64,000 bases of DNA from Actinomycetota bacterium (GTDB lineage: Bacteria; Actinomycetota; Geothermincolia; Geothermincolales; RBG-13-55-18): the NCBI GenBank assembly GCA_014360655.1, contig JACIXC010000006.1, positions 102,366 to 166,365 on the forward strand. Direction: 5' to 3'. Below are positions 16,301 to 22,909 of this stretch, piece after piece. The position numbers were made by a program, and so were the translations under genes. Within the stretch, counting starts at the first letter, position 1; every line of letters starts with the position of its first letter. The notes under the pieces are model-generated. The model searched no databases. It was not told the DNA's origin and worked only from the letters and a program-made list of their open reading frames with translations.

Positions 16301-16942
16301 TTCCACGGGCGTGTTCCCGAAGAAAACGGTCACCGTGTTGTAAGAACAGGAGGGGGTCGTGCAGGAGATGGAATAGGAACCGTAACAATTCTTGGTGATC
16401 TCCACGCGGTACGAGGTGTCGGTGGTGGCGCGGTAACCCGCCGGCACCACCTCGCTCACCGTGTACCAGCCCGCTTCCAGGCCGTCGTAGCATACCGTCC
16501 CGTCGCTCCCCGTGGTCTTGGGATTACCGCCGTTGAGCTTGATGGTAACCCCGGGCATCCCGCCCTCGCCGCAGTCCTTCTTGCCGTCCTTGTCCAGGTC
16601 GAGGAACTTGACCACGCAGATCTTTCCCTTGGGCTCCGGCTCCGGCGTAGGCCAGCAGAGGGGGGATAATTCCCCCTGGGTGCTTTCCGTTCCCCCGCCG
16701 CCTTCCTCTACCTGCGGCCCAGGTGCCGCCTGCTCGGCCACCTCACCGCCGTTCCCCGGCTCAGCCGGGGCTTCCTGTGGCAGCAGCGCCGTTCCGTCGC
16801 CCGTTTCTCCCGCCGTCGTCTCCTGCACGGGTTCAGCCGCCTCGCCGTCTCCGGCCAGTGCGTTGACGATGCCCCCCAGAAGGGTCACCAGGAGAAGGAC
16901 GGCGATGGAGAGGACCACCAGCCATCGCTCTCGCCTTTTCAC
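13310..16942 (-). CDS. LPXTG cell-wall-anchored surface protein with SdrD-B/SpaA-like repeats
   Basis: This 1210-residue protein has a signal peptide (KRRERWLVVLSIAVLLLVTL), a Pro/Glu/Gly-rich stretch, then about ten prealbumin-like modules, most opening with SISGHKYEDLDGDGV and containing a GSYxFxDLxxGxYTVKE core. The DxDxDG loops suggest calcium binding. The C-terminus has a sorting signal: LPATG, a hydrophobic helix and an RRRYG tail. It would be linked to the wall by a sortase not found here and act as an adhesin or stalk. The start is GTG 16942 with GGAGGTGA upstream. Two internal modules are near-identical at DNA level (14678-15250). An upstream promoter, dyad and attenuator-like leader suggest tight control. 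Confidence 0.92.
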   Translation of the reverse strand: MKRRERWLVVLSIAVLLLVTLLGGIVNALAGDGEAAEPVQETTAGETGDGTALLPQEAPAEPGNGGEVAEQAAPGPQVEEGGGGTESTQGELSPLCWPTPEPEPKGKICVVKFLDLDKDGKKDCGEGGMPGVTIKLNGGNPKTTGSDGTVCYDGLEAGWYTVSEVVPAGYRATTDTSYRVEITKNCYGSYSISCTTPSCSYNTVTVFFGNTPVEPPEPGSISGHKYEDLDGDGVLDAGEPALEGVRIELWQGSTMVDWTTTGADGSYFFGDLDPGTYTVKEILTSEWVATNPADGSHDDIAVAEGQDITDLDFLNRLHEPVVCNDGIIEARVSVDSNCNGKFDGGDTPLDGVTLRLFHIEHDGGLTPVTPPSQITGPGWGWEVLFYIIKIPVNYTGGHVIWENLPRAYAGDQFAWYKLQLVVPEGYDAVGDTEYDLPLRNCPLPCYWYRRDFLLQGRFHISGHKYEDLDGDGVNDPGEPALEGVRIELWQGSTMVDWTTTGTDGSYLFDDLPHGVYTVKEVLDPGWSPTNPADGVHEDVAVGCGDNVENLDFLNQREHCSISGHKFEDLDGDGVKDAGEPALEGVRIELWQGSTMVDWTTTGAGGFYSFTDLPPGTYDVKEVLDPGWFPTNPADGAQEGIVVSGDDVENIDFLNCEYGSISGHKYEDLDGDGVKDAGEPALEGVRIELWQGSTMVDWTTTGAGGFYSFTDLPPGTYDVKEVLDPGWFPTNPADGAQEGIVVSGDDVENIDFLNCEYASIRGIKFLDLDGDGIMDPTEEGLDGVTITLDPGGLSTVTAGGGQFSFENLVPGDYTVSVDESSVPGYYPTTPTSLPVGLESGETETVSFGNSPYGSISGHKWLDADLDGVWDAGETVTIPGVTIKLYEGDSPLGDPIATMDTGLDGSYAFPNLEAGTYTLVEEAEEGYFPTTPTTFVVELSPGEGEERDFGNCPYSRIDGLKFEDLDGDGVRDEGEEGLKDVEITLTGPDDLTVTAYSGEDGTFAFEDLIPGDYTVSEKVPTGYYATGPVSVDITLEPGDEASVIFSNAPYGSISGTKWLDVNRNGAIDDADTPLAGVTIKLEGETLGGELVSFTQTTADDGTYAFPLLEAGDYTVSEEFDTTKYYNVFETSMDVELAPGEDRDDIDFLNADVPVGGEVVTPPKPPAVTAGTTALPATGMEQLPLLLLAAGFVLAGLVLLALGLRRRYGRQAV
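14678..15250 (-). repeat. Tandem near-identical 297-bp (99-codon) repeat inside the surface gene
   Basis: The sequence from 14681 recurs at 14978 with a period of 297 bases and almost no differences until the copies diverge near 15243. It encodes one complete prealbumin-like module. Other modules are clearly diverged, so this pair arose recently or is kept alike by gene conversion. Confidence 0.9.
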
Positions 16943-17176
16943 GATACGTCACCTCCGCTTAAGACTGCCTTTTGCCGCTCCGTTTCGTCGGCTGCCGGGT
17001 ATGGACGAAGGAGCCGGGGATGCAGGTAAATCATCGGGTTAGAGGGGTAGGATGACGATATGCCCTTTACAGCCACGCCGAGTCAGTTCTGGACCAGACC
17101 GGAAAACCTGCCCCTTTTCCAGCCCTTGCGATCCTCTTGCATCCTCCTTTTGCTAACCGGTTCTCAATACCCGTAT

Positions 17177-17296
17177 AAAAAACCCGACCGTTTACACGAT
17201 CGGGCCGGTTTCACCACTCGCTCCCCGCAACCCAGGCGACCAGCTTGAGGTTACGGATCCTCGCTTTCCCCATCGTACGCTCGCCTATTCGATTGT
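17177..17296 (-). ncRNA. Structured leader RNA with intrinsic terminator upstream of the surface gene
   Basis: A minus-strand transcript from the promoter at 17303-17331 would start near 17296 and end at a hairpin, CCCGATCG/CGGTCGGG with a 6-base loop (17183-17204), followed by TTTTTT (17182-17177). Between them lies about 90 bases of structured sequence, with GAGG/CCTC in the middle, AAAGC and AAGC on its flanks and TCGCCTGGGTTGCGG after it. Parts resemble the 3' half of GEMM-I c-di-GMP aptamers, but the diagnostic GCAAAGC core is not exact, so no class is assigned. The surface-protein GTG is 235 bases further on. Confidence 0.55.
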
Positions 17297-17302
17297 ATGA
17301 CA

Positions 17303-17331
17303 ATTATACATGAATATAGGGGTTTTGTGAA
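17303..17331 (-). promoter_or_regulatory. Promoter for the surface-protein leader
   Basis: On the minus strand, TTCACA (17331-17326) and a perfect TATAAT (17308-17303) are spaced by 17 bases. It lies about 360 bases before the surface-protein start. Confidence 0.75.
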
Positions 17332-17345
17332 CGTTTCTCGAAAAC

Positions 17346-17361
17346 GTGACAGCTTTGTCAC
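17346..17361. promoter_or_regulatory. Operator-like dyad upstream of the leader promoter
   Basis: GTGACA and TGTCAC arms with a 4-base spacer form a perfect dyad centred about 58 bases before the predicted start site, an activator-like position. It partly resembles CRP/FNR-family half-sites (TGTGA/TCAC), but the spacing is not the standard one. Confidence 0.5.
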
Positions 17362-17514
17362 AACAAGGGCAGGTCATAAGGCAGATCATGGGAAAGGACC
17401 AGAAGGGACCGCCGTCATCCGGAACCCCTGCTCGAGCCGCTGCAAGGTCAAGGTGTGACCGGGTTTTCCGTCGTTTTCCGTGGGAAGAAAAGCCACCTCG
17501 GCGCCGCCGCGAGG

Positions 17515-19104
17515 TCAGGGCGTGACCCCCCGGAGGGAGCCGGGGCCGTGGAGAGAGGACGCGGCCCCGCCGACCGCGAAGAGCGGGGCGGGCCTGGTCG
17601 CCGCCTCCTCGCGGTAAAGGTTGTAGAGCACGCTTCCCATGCCCAGGTAGAACCAGAAGAGGGTGAGCATGGGGATGGCGAAGAGGATCCACGCCCCGAA
17701 CATGTTGGCCACGGCGTAGCCCACCATGCCGAGGATGAAGGCCTCCGCGTGGAAGTAGATATAGGGGTCGTGACGGGACGCAGAACGCGCCCGCAGCAGC
17801 GTCCCCCAGTAGATGGCGAAAAGGAGCAGGAAGGCGGTCAGACCCACCAGGCCATGGGAGACCAGGTAGGTGAGGTAGGCGTTCTCCACCGCCGCCCAGG
17901 TCTGGCGGATATTGTTGTCTATGATGCGCTGCCCCTCCATGCCCATGCCCAGGCCGAAGAGGGGGCGCTCCAGGAAGTAATCGAAGGCTATCCTGTAGGA
18001 GTACGTGCGCGCCTCCACCGCCTCCTTGGCGCTCAGGCCGGAGAACCTCTTCTGCACGAAATCCGGGGGATGCAGCATGACGAAAACGAGGGCGACGATC
18101 ATGACGACCGTGGCCGCGGCCAGCCACACGCGGCGGTCCATGAAACCGAAGGCGCCGTAGGCGAGGGCGATGACGCCGAAGGCCACCCAGGCGGCGCGCG
18201 AGCCCGTGAGGAAGAGGGCGGCCAGGTTGGCGCCCAAGCCCAGCAGGAGGAGGAACCAGATGAAGGTCCTGCGACGGCGCCAGTAGAGGCTGAGCAGGCT
18301 CACGTAGAAGGGGAGGGCGAAGACAAGGTACCCTCCCAGGATGTTGGGGTGGAGGAAGGTGGAGTTGATGCGGTAGGCCTGGCCCTCGCTCTCACCCGCC
18401 ACGTAGTTGACCTGCTGCGGGTAGCCGAGCCTGTTGAGCACGTGCTCCGCGATCCATTCCGTCTTCGTCTGCCCGATGCCCTTCTGCACCAGGCCGAAGA
18501 CGGCCACCAGGGTGAAGCAGACGAGCATGATCACCACCAGGCGGTGGAAATCCTCGCGCGTGCGCACGATGTTGATCACGGGGAAGAACATGTAGACGAA
18601 GACGACGGTGCGCACGAAGCGGAAGGCGAGCACCAGGCCGTGCGCCCCGTTGATGATGCCTATGAAACTGGCCAGGATGGAGGTGGCGACGTAGAGGGCG
18701 ATGCCGATTACCATGGGGCTGTAGGTCTTCCACTCCGCCTTCCCGTTCGCGGCCTTGATCACCCACGCCACGAAGGTCATGGCCATGACTATCTCCTGGA
18801 GGTTGAAATGGATGCCGCGCCCCTCCCCCAGCATGGCTGTCCCGAGGCCCAGGTTCCAGGTGGGTCCAGCCTGGGGGATGACCAGGTTGAAGACGGCGAA
18901 GAGGGCTATGCCCACCCACAGGTGGTGGTAGATGAGCACGAAGAGGGCGCACCCCCCTATCACGGCGCAGGTCGCGATCACCGGGGCGCGGGTGGAGATC
19001 AGCCCAGCGAGGACACCGGTGGCCGCGATCGCGGCGAGCAGCGCCGCCGTCTTGCGGGAAGACGGCAGGCCGCGTGCTTTAACGTCACCGGCAGTCAGCT
19101 TCAT
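17515..19104 (-). CDS. O-antigen ligase/polymerase-type membrane protein (Wzy_C)
   Basis: This 529-residue protein has about twelve hydrophobic segments and a large extracytoplasmic loop (about residues 360-420). The region STFLHPNILGGYLVFALP and the later GLGMGMEGQ / NAYLTYLVSHGLVGL pair are typical of the Wzy_C/WaaL family, which polymerises lipid-linked repeat units or transfers glycan to an acceptor. ATG 19104 overlaps the stop of the upstream glycosyltransferase (ATGA), so GTG starts a few codons earlier are less likely. It is the last gene of the minus-strand polysaccharide run. Confidence 0.88.
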   Translation of the reverse strand: MKLTAGDVKARGLPSSRKTAALLAAIAATGVLAGLISTRAPVIATCAVIGGCALFVLIYHHLWVGIALFAVFNLVIPQAGPTWNLGLGTAMLGEGRGIHFNLQEIVMAMTFVAWVIKAANGKAEWKTYSPMVIGIALYVATSILASFIGIINGAHGLVLAFRFVRTVVFVYMFFPVINIVRTREDFHRLVVIMLVCFTLVAVFGLVQKGIGQTKTEWIAEHVLNRLGYPQQVNYVAGESEGQAYRINSTFLHPNILGGYLVFALPFYVSLLSLYWRRRRTFIWFLLLLGLGANLAALFLTGSRAAWVAFGVIALAYGAFGFMDRRVWLAAATVVMIVALVFVMLHPPDFVQKRFSGLSAKEAVEARTYSYRIAFDYFLERPLFGLGMGMEGQRIIDNNIRQTWAAVENAYLTYLVSHGLVGLTAFLLLFAIYWGTLLRARSASRHDPYIYFHAEAFILGMVGYAVANMFGAWILFAIPMLTLFWFYLGMGSVLYNLYREEAATRPAPLFAVGGAASSLHGPGSLRGVTP

Positions 19105-20258
19105 GTCGCGCACCACCCCGCCACGCGGCGGTAGAGGGAGAGCACCTCGAGGGCGGCACGGTCCCAGGTGAAGGAAGCCGCCCTTGCCAGGCCCCTCTCC
19201 GCCAGCTCCTCCCGGTACCTGGTATCTTCTACCAATTTTAACATGCCCCCGGCGATCCCGTCCGCGTCCGCGGGGTCGACCAGCAGGCCTGCGTCCCCCA
19301 CCACCTCCGGCAGGGACGAGGTGCGCGAGGCCAGCACCGGCGTCCCGCAGGCCATGGCCTCCAGCAGGGGAAGGCCGAAACCCTCGTAGAGGGAGACGCA
19401 GATGAAGGCGTCCGCCCCGGAGTAAAGGGCGGGGAGGTCCTCCTCGGGGAGGAAGCCCGTGAAGACGACCTCCTCTTCCAGTCCCAGCTCCTGCACGAGC
19501 CCGTCCAGGTAGGCCTCAAAACCGCGGCGGTCTCCCGCCATCACCATGCGGTGGGAGGCGCTGTGCGCGAGCAGGAAGCGCTTGAAGGCCAGCAGCATGA
19601 CGTGCAGGTTCTTGCGCGGGTCGAAGCCGCCCAGGTAGAGAAAGTACGGGCCTTCCAAGCCGTGGCGTGACAGCACCTCCCGCACCCTCTCCCTCTCGCG
19701 CACCGGCGCGTACCGCGGGGACACGCCCTCGTGTACCACCGCGATGCGCTCCGGTGGGATCTTCCAGAGGCGCTCCACGTCCCGCGCCGTGTTGCGGGAG
19801 ACGGCGATCACGCGGCCGGCGCGCCTGGCGGCCGCGCGGTGGAAGCGCATCCACGCCCAGGCGGTGGGGCCCAGGTAGGGGCCCCGCAGCACCAGCAGTA
19901 TGAGGTCGTGCACGGTCACCAGGCTGGGACAGGGGAGGAAGGGGGTGAGGTTGTGGTCGATGCCGTGGAAGACGTCCACGCCGGCCCTGCCTACCGCGCG
20001 GGCGTAAAGGAGGTGTTCCGCCAGCATGCCCGGGTAGGAATACTTTTCCAGGGATGGCAGGGGGCACCAGTGCACGCGCCGCCGCGCCTCCGCGTCCAGC
20101 AGGCCGGGATGGGGCCCATCCCCGTAGCCGAAGAGCAGGAATTCCATTTCTTCCCCGGCGTTCCTCGCCAGGGCCTCCACCAGGCATGCCGTGTAGCGAC
20201 CTATGCCCCGCAGGCGGTTGGCGTTGCCGAGCCCCCGCGCGTCTATGCCCACCCTCAA
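19101..20258 (-). CDS. Family 4 glycosyltransferase
   Basis: This 385-residue GT-B enzyme starts LRVGIDARGLGNANRLRGIGRYT and has the GT4 C-terminal signature SLYEGFGLPLLEAMACGTPV, with YLGGFDPRKN at the hinge and SRNTARDV before it. It would add a sugar from a nucleotide donor to a lipid-linked glycan at the inner membrane face. TTG 20258 is preferred: it overlaps the upstream stop (TTGA), has AGGGGGGA upstream and begins exactly at the first GT-B strand; a longer frame to 20573 runs through the methyltransferase gene. Confidence 0.9.
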   Translation of the reverse strand: MRVGIDARGLGNANRLRGIGRYTACLVEALARNAGEEMEFLLFGYGDGPHPGLLDAEARRRVHWCPLPSLEKYSYPGMLAEHLLYARAVGRAGVDVFHGIDHNLTPFLPCPSLVTVHDLILLVLRGPYLGPTAWAWMRFHRAAARRAGRVIAVSRNTARDVERLWKIPPERIAVVHEGVSPRYAPVRERERVREVLSRHGLEGPYFLYLGGFDPRKNLHVMLLAFKRFLLAHSASHRMVMAGDRRGFEAYLDGLVQELGLEEEVVFTGFLPEEDLPALYSGADAFICVSLYEGFGLPLLEAMACGTPVLASRTSSLPEVVGDAGLLVDPADADGIAGGMLKLVEDTRYREELAERGLARAASFTWDRAALEVLSLYRRVAGWCAT

Positions 20259-21697
20259 CCCGCCGTCCCCCCTGCGTCGCCGGTCCTGCGTGCCCGCAGG
20301 AAAAGGACCCTCCCCCGCTTGGCGAGGAAGGGCCATCCCGCCAGGTAGAGGAAGAAGGAGTGGTCGCCGCGGTAGAGGGCGGGGAGCTTGAGGTCCGGGA
20401 AGAGGGTCGGGGTCCCTTCCACGTGGAAGCCGCCCTTTTCCGCCAGCACTCTCAGCTCGCGCGGGGAGAAGGCGAGGCGTGGAGGGGGCACGGGCCTCGT
20501 CTCCATTCCGCGGTAGAGGCGGTTGCGCACCGCCAGCGCCAGGGCGCCCCCCGCCGCGAGAACGCGCCTCCACTCGCGCAGCAGCGCCGCGGGATCATCC
20601 GCGCGGTCCAGGGTGAACTGCGAGGCCACGGCGTCGAAGCTCCCGTCCGCGAAGGGGAGGGAGAGAAGGTCCCCCGTCAGGCGCCTGTACCCGTCCCCCG
20701 GCAGCGCCTCCGCGGCGGTATGCGCGCCCCCGCGCGGCCCAGGTTCCAGCCAGGTCACCTCGACCCCGGCCAGGCGCGCCAGGCGCCTTGCCAGCAGGCC
20801 CTCCTCCTCTCCCACCAGCAGCACGCGGGCGCCGCGGGGAGGGTTCAGGAGCCGCGCCATGTACTCCGCCCGCACCTCCGCCTCGCTCCCCCGGGGACGG
20901 GGGGAGGCGACGGCCATGAGGCTGGTGCAGAAGAAATAACCCAGGGGGCGGGCGAAGAGCGCCTTCATTACCAGTTTCTCCCAGGGAGCGGGTTGGATGC
21001 CGGGAAAGAAACTGCGCGGCCGGATGGAAGCTCGGTAACCCGCCTTGCGCAGGCCGCGCAGGAGGCTGAGGGGGCTCTGCTCGTTGACGTGCATGACGTC
21101 GTCGTACTGGCCGCGCAGGCTCTGCGGGAATTCCCTCCGCAGGAGCAGCCTCGCCGCCGCCCTCACCAGGGGGTAGCCGAAACGGTAGAACCAGGTGTTG
21201 GGCCCGGTGTGCACGATGAGCGACCCTCCCGGACGCAGCACGCGCCCGATCTCCGCCAGTGTGCTCTCGATCTCGTGGGGATGCAGGTGCTCGTAGACGT
21301 CCACGAAGAAGACGACATCGAAGGAGCCGTCGGGGAAGGCGAGGCCCTTGGCGTCCGAGAGCATGAATTCCACGCGCCGGCGCGCGTCCTCGTCCAGCAG
21401 CGCACGGCGTTCCCGCGAGAGTTCCAGGGCCGCCTCCGCGTAGTCGATGCCCACGGCGTGCGCGCCCCTCCTCGCCGCCTCGCAGGCCAGCTCGCCGCGG
21501 CCGCAGCCGATGTCCAGCACCCGTTTCCCGGAGAGGTCCCCCGCCGCGTCCAGCGCCTCCCGTATGCGTTCGGGGATCTTTTCCAGCCCCGCGGCGAAGA
21601 TGTCGTAGCCCTCGCAGTCGGTGGTGAAATACTGCCGCGTGTAGAGGTCCGGGGATACCGGGTCGGGGAGGTTTCTCCCTTCACGGGCCATGGGCAT
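20255..21697 (-). CDS. Fusion of two SAM-methyltransferase domains
   Basis: This 480-residue protein has two class I Rossmann domains. The first (about 15-230) has a good SAM motif VLDIGCGRGELACEAARRG, GIDYAEAAL and FVDVYEHLHP. The second (about 275-470) has VLLVGEEEGLLARRLARLAG where GxGxG is expected, then FADGSFDAVASQFTLDRADD. It probably methylates a sugar or lipid-linked intermediate of the surrounding glycan pathway. The second domain may bind SAM weakly or be structural. The start is ATG 21697 (GTG 21700 is also possible), and its stop overlaps the TTG of the next glycosyltransferase. Confidence 0.85.
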   Translation of the reverse strand: MPMAREGRNLPDPVSPDLYTRQYFTTDCEGYDIFAAGLEKIPERIREALDAAGDLSGKRVLDIGCGRGELACEAARRGAHAVGIDYAEAALELSRERRALLDEDARRRVEFMLSDAKGLAFPDGSFDVVFFVDVYEHLHPHEIESTLAEIGRVLRPGGSLIVHTGPNTWFYRFGYPLVRAAARLLLRREFPQSLRGQYDDVMHVNEQSPLSLLRGLRKAGYRASIRPRSFFPGIQPAPWEKLVMKALFARPLGYFFCTSLMAVASPRPRGSEAEVRAEYMARLLNPPRGARVLLVGEEEGLLARRLARLAGVEVTWLEPGPRGGAHTAAEALPGDGYRRLTGDLLSLPFADGSFDAVASQFTLDRADDPAALLREWRRVLAAGGALALAVRNRLYRGMETRPVPPPRLAFSPRELRVLAEKGGFHVEGTPTLFPDLKLPALYRGDHSFFLYLAGWPFLAKRGRVLFLRARRTGDAGGTAG

Positions 21698-21775
21698 CAC
21701 CCCGCGGCAAGGGGAGCCCGCCTGCGGGCCCCCTCCCGTTCCCGGCAGCCTTCGCGGCGACGCTCACTTCGCCTT

Positions 21776-22825
21776 CTAGAGGTATCTCTCGAACCAGGAG
21801 AACATCAGTTGCCATACTTCCTGCCTTCCAAGCGGGCTGTTCACGCAGTGCGCCTCGTCGGGGTATACCTTCAGTTCCACCGTCTTCCCGGCCGCGCGCA
21901 GGGCCTCGTACATGCGGCGGGCCTGGTCGACGGGGCAGAGGGGGTCCTTTTCGCCGTGCACGAGGAGGACGGCGGCCTGCGTTGCGGAGGCGTAGTTGAG
22001 CGCCGAACGCACCGCGTACTCCTCCGGCTTCTCCTCCGGCGTCCCGCCCACCATGGGCAGGAACTGGTCCTTGAGCGACCTGAGCTGGGGGTCGCCGCTG
22101 TTCGCCGCGTTGTAGTAGAGGTCCGCCGCGTCGTAGAAGCCGGCCTCCGCCACCACCGCCCTGATGCGGGGGTCGCGCTCCGCGGCCAGCATGGAGACGG
22201 CGGCGCCGTGGCTCTGCCCGTACATCCCGATGCGCCCGTCCTCGACCAGTCCCTGCGAGACCAGGTAGTCAATGGCGGCTATGACGTCGTCCACCTCTCC
22301 CTTGGCTCCCTCGTGGGAACCCTGCGATTCCCCGCTCCCCCGGAAATCGGGGTTGAAGACCAGGTAGCCGCGATCACGGATGAGGAGGGCCACGTCGCTG
22401 AAGTCCCCGGCCGTCCCGAAGCCGGCGTGGTTCACGATGACCGCCGGCCAGGGGCCGTCGCCGTCGGGTGGGCGGAAGAGGAGACCGGATACGGGGAGGC
22501 CGTCCAGGCTCGTGTAATGGACGCGCTCCGCCACCAGCTCCACGTCGTCGAGGAGGCGGTAGGTCTCGTCCACCAGCCTGCCGGCGCGGCCGAAATCACC
22601 CTTGTTGTAGGCGTCCAGGGCCTCCATCCACTTGGCGCGCGCCTCGCGCACGTCGTATCCCTCGTTGGCCTTCCTGCTGATCTCGCCGGCGGCGGCCAGG
22701 CCACGCACGGTGACGCCCACCTGGGTGATGATCCTGGTGAGGGAGCATCCGCAGCCGCCCGCGAGGAGGGCGGTGGACAGTATGAGCAGCGCTACAAGCG
22801 CCAGCCTCCAGCCACCCCTTTTCAT
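21776..22825 (-). CDS. Lipoprotein alpha/beta hydrolase (dienelactone hydrolase/peptidase-like)
   Basis: This 349-residue protein has a signal sequence with a lipobox ending LLAGGC, so it should be a lipid-anchored extracytoplasmic protein. After a helical region (about 30-100) comes an alpha/beta hydrolase: IVNHAGFGTAGD near the oxyanion site, GQSHG as nucleophile elbow (Ser), EKDPLCPVDQ for the acid and DEAHCVN for the His. The substrate is unknown; within a polysaccharide locus it could deacylate a glycan or act on small esters. ATG 22825 is chosen because AGGAGGGG lies just upstream. Confidence 0.85.
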   Translation of the reverse strand: MKRGGWRLALVALLILSTALLAGGCGCSLTRIITQVGVTVRGLAAAGEISRKANEGYDVREARAKWMEALDAYNKGDFGRAGRLVDETYRLLDDVELVAERVHYTSLDGLPVSGLLFRPPDGDGPWPAVIVNHAGFGTAGDFSDVALLIRDRGYLVFNPDFRGSGESQGSHEGAKGEVDDVIAAIDYLVSQGLVEDGRIGMYGQSHGAAVSMLAAERDPRIRAVVAEAGFYDAADLYYNAANSGDPQLRSLKDQFLPMVGGTPEEKPEEYAVRSALNYASATQAAVLLVHGEKDPLCPVDQARRMYEALRAAGKTVELKVYPDEAHCVNSPLGRQEVWQLMFSWFERYL

Positions 22826-22909
22826 GCCCCTCCTTTCCGCGCGTTTTCCTCTCGTGCGTCGCCTTTCCATTATCTCATCCTATTATCTCATCCCATTATC
22901 TCACCCGTC

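Noticed and set aside
17177..17296. Firm assignment of the leader as a c-di-GMP (GEMM-I) riboswitch
   Set aside because: Only the 3' part is similar and the diagnostic core is not exact, so the class is left open.
17455..19134. Plus-strand open frame opposite the O-antigen polymerase
   Set aside because: His/Glu/Asp-rich shadow of a membrane protein gene; no start signal.
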